Assembly: GCA_031295725.1 (NCBI GenBank)
Contig: JAUMNV010000072.1
Coordinates: forward strand, 1 to 27,437
Source: Collinsella sp.
GTDB taxonomy: Bacteria; Actinomycetota; Coriobacteriia; Coriobacteriales; Coriobacteriaceae
Direction of reading: 5' to 3'
DNA length: 27,437 bases
Of the stretch, positions 23,696 to 27,437 are shown one piece after another. The translations under genes and the position numbers were made by a program. Under the pieces are notes generated by a model that was given only the letters and a program-made list of their open reading frames with translations, was not told where the DNA came from and did no database searches. Within the stretch, counting starts at the first letter, position 1. Every line of letters begins with the position of its first letter.

Positions 23696-23736
23696 AAACC
23701 ACCACGAAGGTGCCTGTCCCCTTCGTGGTGGTTTTT
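23696..23736 (+). terminator. Terminator / REP-like hairpin with GGGAC loop core (copy 2)
   Basis: AAACCACCACGAAGG (23696-23710) pairs perfectly with CCTTCGTGGTGGTTT (23720-23734), followed by TT. The loop region reads CCTGTCCC (GGGACAGG on the minus strand). Confidence 0.8.
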
Positions 23737-23757
23737 CGTTCTGAGCCAAGGAGACTC

Positions 23758-24357
23758 ATGTTCAACATTGTGCTGTATGCGCCCGAGATTCCGGCCAATA
23801 CGGGCAATATCGGTCGCACCTGCGTGGTCACCGGCGCCCGCCTGCATCTGGTGGAGCCGCTGGGGTTTTCACTCGACGACAAGACGGTGCGTCGCGCCGG
23901 CCTGGGCTACTGGCAAAACTTGGACGTGTCAACCTATGCCGGATGGGAGGATTTCCTTGCGCGCAACGGCCTCTCCCCCGCCGACGAGCGCCTGCATCTG
24001 CTGACCAAAAAGGCACGCCGCACCCATGCGCAGAGTACCTACCGCGATGGCGACTATTTGGTCTTTGGCAGCGAGAGCTCGGGCATTCCCGAGCCACTGC
24101 TTGCCGCGGCGCCCGAGCGTTGCGAGCGCATCCCGATGCTGCGCGATTGCGACTCACTCGATAACGCCGAGGCTTGGGAAGCTCACGAGGAATCGCTGGG
24201 GCATACCGAGGACAGCCACGAGGCCATTCTTCAGCAGGATATCTGCGGCAACTTCGTCAACCCGGACGACTACCGCATCAGCGCCCTCAACCTCTCCAAC
24301 AGCGCCGCCATCGTCCTCTACGAAGCCCTGCGCCAAACAGGCTTTCCGGGCATGTAA
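23758..24357 (+). CDS. trmL: tRNA (cytidine(34)-2'-O)-methyltransferase, SPOUT family
   Basis: A 199-residue SPOUT RNA methyltransferase of the TrmL/YibK group, which 2'-O-methylates the wobble base of certain leucine tRNAs using S-adenosylmethionine. Seen: FNIVLYAPEIPANTGNIGRTC, the AdoMet knot strand YLVFGSESSGIPEPLL, a IPM segment, and the C-terminal knot LNLSNSAAIVLYEALRQ. It carries an insertion of about 40 residues (RDCDSLDN...FVNPDDYR) between the last two motifs, making it longer than E. coli TrmL (157). ATG at 23758 follows AAGGAG by 4 nt; the upstream frame belongs to no gene. Confidence 0.9.
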   Translation: MFNIVLYAPEIPANTGNIGRTCVVTGARLHLVEPLGFSLDDKTVRRAGLGYWQNLDVSTYAGWEDFLARNGLSPADERLHLLTKKARRTHAQSTYRDGDYLVFGSESSGIPEPLLAAAPERCERIPMLRDCDSLDNAEAWEAHEESLGHTEDSHEAILQQDICGNFVNPDDYRISALNLSNSAAIVLYEALRQTGFPGM

Positions 24358-24358
24358 C

Positions 24359-24397
24359 AAACCTGCCATTAGGGGACGGGGTAGAAATGGCAGATTT
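24359..24397 (+). terminator. Terminator / REP-like hairpin with GGGAC loop core (copy 3)
   Basis: CTGCCATT (24363-24370) pairs with AATGGCAG (24386-24393), extended by AAA/TTT across one mismatch and followed by TTTT. The loop starts AGGGGACGGGG. Confidence 0.7.
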
Positions 24398-24430
24398 TCA
24401 AACCCTCTAGCTCTTGACAAGCTGGTTTTG

Positions 24431-24473
24431 GCATCAATGTGACAAAGGGACTGTTCATTTGTCACATTGATGC
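24431..24473. repeat. REP-like hairpin with GGGAC loop core (copy 4), left of the AAA ATPase
   Basis: GCATCAATGTGACAAA (24431-24446) pairs perfectly with its complement (24458-24473). The loop GGGACTGTTCA starts with the family core. It lies about 80 nt upstream of the ATPase start. Confidence 0.7.
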
Positions 24474-24553
24474 TCTAAATAACGAACCATTGCTTTTAAC
24501 CAGAATTAACTAGAATAAAATGAAGTTAAACGGCGGTGTGAAAGGAGAGCCTT

Positions 24554-25654
24554 GTGAAATATCTCGAGAACCCGTTTACCCCCAGTTTTGGCGAGGTTCC
24601 TGCCCATCTCGCTGGCAGACAACAGATTATTCGGGATTTGGACCGTGCCTTCTTGAGCCAGCGTAGGCGCCCAGAATTGACCTCGATCTTCTCAGGCGCG
24701 CGTGGAACCGGTAAAACCGCTCTCATGTCGTCGCTCGCGACAAGGGCGGAATCCCACGGCTGGATAGCCGTAAAGACGACCGCGCTCCCGGGAATGCTTG
24801 AGGAAATCGAGTTCGGGGCGAAACGTGCTGCCGGCCATCTCATCAACCCGTCTAACAACTTCGAAGTCACCGGCCTCGGAATTGCACCGCTCGGCAGCAT
24901 CGAGGTCAATCGCGTTCACGATGCCTCAACCTGGCGTTATCGCATGAGCGACATCATCGACCAGCTCAACGAGGCGGGCACCGGTCTGCTCGTCACGGTT
25001 GACGAGGTGGACCCGACACTCGACGAGATGATTCAGCTCGCAGCGACGTATCAGCACTTTGTGACCGATGGAAAACGCGTCGCACTGCTCATGGCGGGGC
25101 TTCCCAACAACGTCTCGACGTTGCTGAACCACAAGACGGTCTCGTTCCTTCGCCGCGCCCAACAATATCATCTGGGTCGCATTGCCGACTATGACGTACG
25201 CGAGGCCTTGATTCGCACGATCCAGGAAAACGATCGCCTGGCAGATGCTGAGGGAATCGATAGAGCCGTTCGCTCGATCTCTGGTTTTCCCTTCCTATTG
25301 CAACTCGTAGGCTACCGTGCCTGGGATCTCACAAGCGATTCGAAGGAAATCTCGTCACGCGACTTTGACCTGGGAATCAAAATCGCGCGCGACGAGATGG
25401 ATGACCGAATCCTCGCGGCAACCTATCGGGAACTCACTGCAGAGGACAAGCGATTCCTCATCGCCATGCTCGATGACGAGGAAGAGTCCACCACCGCTGA
25501 CCTTGTCGAGCGCCTTAAGCGTTCGCCGCAGCAGGTCTCCCGCTACCGACGCCGCATGATAGACGCCGGCATCATCGGGGAGCGAGGACGAGGGCTCGTC
25601 GCATTTGAATTGCCATTCTTCCGCGACTATCTCGCGGCTCAATGCGTGAAATAG
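24554..25654 (+). CDS. AAA-type ATPase with C-terminal winged helix, function unknown
   Basis: A 366-residue protein. It has N-terminal MKYLENPFTPSFGEVPAHLAGR, Walker A SGARGTGKTAL (about 48-57), Walker B GLLVTVDEVD (about 145-154), and a C-terminal winged-helix-like part (about 300-366) with SPQQVSRYRRRMIDAGIIGERGRG. The order resembles the Cdc6/ORC-like or 'archaeal ATPase' groups, as lone ATP-binding proteins common in actinobacteria. It is a DNA-related switch ATPase by inference only. GTG at 24554 follows AAAGGAG by 6 nt. AATTAAC...GTTAA repeats and an AT-rich promoter region lie upstream. It is bounded by two related hairpins (24431 and 25659), which may mark a movable unit. Confidence 0.8.
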   Translation: MKYLENPFTPSFGEVPAHLAGRQQIIRDLDRAFLSQRRRPELTSIFSGARGTGKTALMSSLATRAESHGWIAVKTTALPGMLEEIEFGAKRAAGHLINPSNNFEVTGLGIAPLGSIEVNRVHDASTWRYRMSDIIDQLNEAGTGLLVTVDEVDPTLDEMIQLAATYQHFVTDGKRVALLMAGLPNNVSTLLNHKTVSFLRRAQQYHLGRIADYDVREALIRTIQENDRLADAEGIDRAVRSISGFPFLLQLVGYRAWDLTSDSKEISSRDFDLGIKIARDEMDDRILAATYRELTAEDKRFLIAMLDDEEESTTADLVERLKRSPQQVSRYRRRMIDAGIIGERGRGLVAFELPFFRDYLAAQCVK

Positions 25655-25658
25655 GCAT

Positions 25659-25693
25659 CAATGAGGCAAAGAGGCTGTCCCTTTGCCTCATTG
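25659..25693. terminator. Terminator / REP-like hairpin with GGGAC loop core (copy 5), right of the AAA ATPase
   Basis: CAATGAGGCAAAG (25659-25671) pairs perfectly with CTTTGCCTCATTG (25681-25693). The loop is AGGCTGTCC, and the minus strand reads AAAGGGACAG. It separates two convergent genes. Its left arm resembles that of copy 4 (CATCAATGxGxCAAAG). Confidence 0.75.
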
Positions 25694-25694
25694 T

Positions 25695-27437
25695 CTATAG
25701 GTAGCGACCGGTGATGCTTGCGGGGCAGGCCGCGATGTCACCCGGCGTACCGGCGCAGACGATTTGCCCGCCCGCGTCGCCACCGCCTGGGCCCATGTCG
25801 ATCACGTAATCGGCGTTACGGATAAGGTCGAGGTCATGCTCGATCACGATAACTGTGGCGCCCTTGGCAACGAGGCCGTCAAACACGTTCAACAGTACCT
25901 GAACATCGAGCGGATGCAGGCCGATCGTGGGCTCGTCAAATACGAATACGGCATCATCCTGCACGCGGCCCATCTCGCTCGCGAGCTTAAGGCGCTGTGC
26001 CTCACCGCCCGAGAGCGCCGGTGTGGGCTCGCCAAGTGTGAGATAACCCAGGCCCAGGTCGTGCAAGGTCTGCAAGCGCGTCTGAACCTTCTTGAGTCCC
26101 ACCGTGGCATCGATGGCCTCATCCACACTCATGTCCATAAGCTGCGGCAGCGTCAGCAAGCTCCCGTCCTTGCCCTCGCGATGGATATGCGAGGCGGCCT
26201 CGGCGTAGCGCGAACCACGGCATGCCGGGCAGACGATCTCGACGTCGGGCAAAAACTGCACGTCAAGCGAAATCGAGCCGGTTCCATCGCACGTAGGGCA
26301 GCGCAAGGCGCCGGTGTTGTAGCTAAAGGCGCCCGCCTTGTAGCCGGCTGCTTTGGCTTCGGGCGTACGGGCGAAGGCGCGTCGCAGCTCATCATGGATG
26401 TCGGCATAGGTCGCTACCGTCGAGCGCACGTTGGCACCGATGGGCGTGGCGTCAATCAGGTTGGCACGTGCAATGTCCTCGGCATCGACCCAACGCACGT
26501 GCCCCGGCAGACGCTCGCCAGCTGCCCGAGCCTTGAGCGCCGGGATGAGCGTCTCGAGCACCAACGTCGTCTTGCCCGAACCCGAAACACCCGTCACCGC
26601 GACGAGACGACCGCGCGGGATATCGACTTCGAGCGGTTTGACGGTATGGATGGCCTCGGTTGCCATGCGGATGTGGCCCTGATCGAACATTTCGTCGTCA
26701 GTCACCTGCGGACGCAAGCGCTTGGACTCTGCACGCAAAAACGGAGCGATGCGGCTGCCCTGCGATTGTTCGACCTCGTCCACCGTGCCAGCGGCAATCA
26801 CATTACCGCCGCCTGCTCCGGCAACGGGGCCCATCTCGACCAGATAATCAGCTTCCGCCAGTACGCGCGTATCGTGGTCGACAACGACCACGGTGTTGCC
26901 GTCATCCACCAGATCGCGCATCACGCCTACCAAGCCGTCGACATTGGCAGGATGCAAGCCGATCGAGGGCTCATCTAGCACATAAAGCACGCCCGTCGAT
27001 CGATTGCGCACCACGCGGGCGAGCTGCACACGCTGACGCTCGCCCGTAGAGAGCGTGGCACCGGCGCGATCGAGTGAAAGGTAATCGAGACCCAGGTCGA
27101 CCAGACGACGGGCCGCGCTCAAAAACGAATCGCAGATATCCGTCGCCATGGGCTGCATCTCGGCCGGCAAGGATGCGGGCACCCCGCGCACCCACTCAAC
27201 CGCATCACCAAGCGTCATGGCCGCGGCCTGTGCCAGATTGATACCGCGTACCTGGGGCTGGCGTGCGGCCTCGGAGAGACGCGTGCCGCCACAGTCACGG
27301 CATGGCCCCTCGCGCAAAAAGCGTGCAACGCGTTTGAGACCCTTATCGTCTTTGACCTTTGCGAGTGCGTTCTCGACGGTATAGACGGCGTTGTAATAGG
27401 TAAAGTCGAGCGGCGTGGCGCCCTCGCCGTTTTTGGG
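25695..27437 (-). CDS. UvrA-family ATPase (5' end beyond window)
   Basis: Open from the window edge at 27437 to a TAG at 25695; about 580 residues are visible. These are the end of one ABC half and all of the second. Seen: a zinc-finger start CRDCGGTRLSEAAR, ABC signature LSTGERQRVQLARVV with Walker B VLYVLDEPSIGLHP, a second Walker A TGVSGSGKTTL, a second zinc finger CPTCDGTGSISLDVQFLPDVEIVCPACRGSRY, and signature LSGGEAQRLKLASEMG with Walker B VFVFDEPTIGLHP. This is UvrA architecture (nucleotide-excision repair damage sensor, or a paralogue). The first signature (LSTGERQR) differs from the canonical YSGGExQR. This fits a UvrA2-like paralogue as much as canonical uvrA. The family member cannot be settled without the N-terminus. 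Confidence 0.88.
   Translation of the reverse strand, partial: PKNGEGATPLDFTYYNAVYTVENALAKVKDDKGLKRVARFLREGPCRDCGGTRLSEAARQPQVRGINLAQAAAMTLGDAVEWVRGVPASLPAEMQPMATDICDSFLSAARRLVDLGLDYLSLDRAGATLSTGERQRVQLARVVRNRSTGVLYVLDEPSIGLHPANVDGLVGVMRDLVDDGNTVVVVDHDTRVLAEADYLVEMGPVAGAGGGNVIAAGTVDEVEQSQGSRIAPFLRAESKRLRPQVTDDEMFDQGHIRMATEAIHTVKPLEVDIPRGRLVAVTGVSGSGKTTLVLETLIPALKARAAGERLPGHVRWVDAEDIARANLIDATPIGANVRSTVATYADIHDELRRAFARTPEAKAAGYKAGAFSYNTGALRCPTCDGTGSISLDVQFLPDVEIVCPACRGSRYAEAASHIHREGKDGSLLTLPQLMDMSVDEAIDATVGLKKVQTRLQTLHDLGLGYLTLGEPTPALSGGEAQRLKLASEMGRVQDDAVFVFDEPTIGLHPLDVQVLLNVFDGLVAKGATVIVIEHDLDLIRNADYVIDMGPGGGDAGGQIVCAGTPGDIAACPASITGRYL

Noticed and set aside
25764..26978. 404-residue plus-strand open frame opposite the UvrA-family gene
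   Set aside because: GC-rich antisense shadow; composition of Arg/His-rich translation without domain motifs.
1..27437. CRISPR array, tRNA, rRNA or insertion sequence
   Set aside because: No regularly spaced direct repeats, no cloverleaf with CCA-type arms and no transposase-like frame were found.

Overview
The window is a 27.4 kb, GC-rich chromosomal stretch, coding-dense on both strands, with strong AGGAGG-type ribosome binding sites and occasional GTG/TTG starts. A bile salt hydrolase, two nucleobase permeases, a TPP-riboswitch thiamine salvage operon and many hairpin-rich intergenic spacers suggest a gut member of the Coriobacteriia, most like Collinsella. That assignment is inferred from gene content and style, not from a search. 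I saw no rRNA, tRNA, CRISPR array, insertion sequence or phage gene.

Left part (1-4.9 kb): the window opens inside a minus-strand gene that joins an XRE-type DNA-binding domain in frame to an AlaA-like aminotransferase. Its upstream region carries repeated GTTCAATT half-sites. Next come a LysR regulator divergent from an EamA exporter, with a palindromic LysR-type box between them, and a Kup potassium transporter.

Middle-left (4.9-10.4 kb): bile salt hydrolase, a peptide-deformylase-like protein lacking the catalytic Glu, an AzgA-type purine permease, a small alpha/beta hydrolase and a UraA-type uracil permease. Strong hairpin terminators separate them. A 109-bp imperfect palindrome lies at the 3' end of the deformylase-like gene.

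Centre (10.4-15.7 kb): a MetE-like (YxjG-type) methyltransferase has a MET-box-like operator (TATAG-N7-CTATA) upstream and a LysR regulator plus HAD phosphatase just beyond it, which suggests one methionine-linked unit. A TPP riboswitch with a perfect terminator then controls thiM, a thiamine-binding MTH1187-family protein and thiE, a thiamine salvage operon.

Right part (15.7-27.4 kb): a patatin-like phospholipase; two adjacent paralogous cyclic-di-GMP proteins (GGDEF-PAS-degenerate GGDEF-degenerate GGDEF-EAL, and GGDEF-PAS-degenerate GGDEF); a flavodoxin-type reductase; an ArsC/Spx-fold protein whose active-site Cys is Ser; a CobW-type GTPase; TrmL; an orphan AAA ATPase flanked by related hairpins; and a 5'-truncated UvrA-family gene at the right edge.

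The strongest leads for something undescribed are the regulator-aminotransferase fusion with its operator array, a family of intergenic hairpins whose stems vary but whose loop keeps a GGGACnG core (five copies), and the paired c-di-GMP proteins with a switch-like leader between them.
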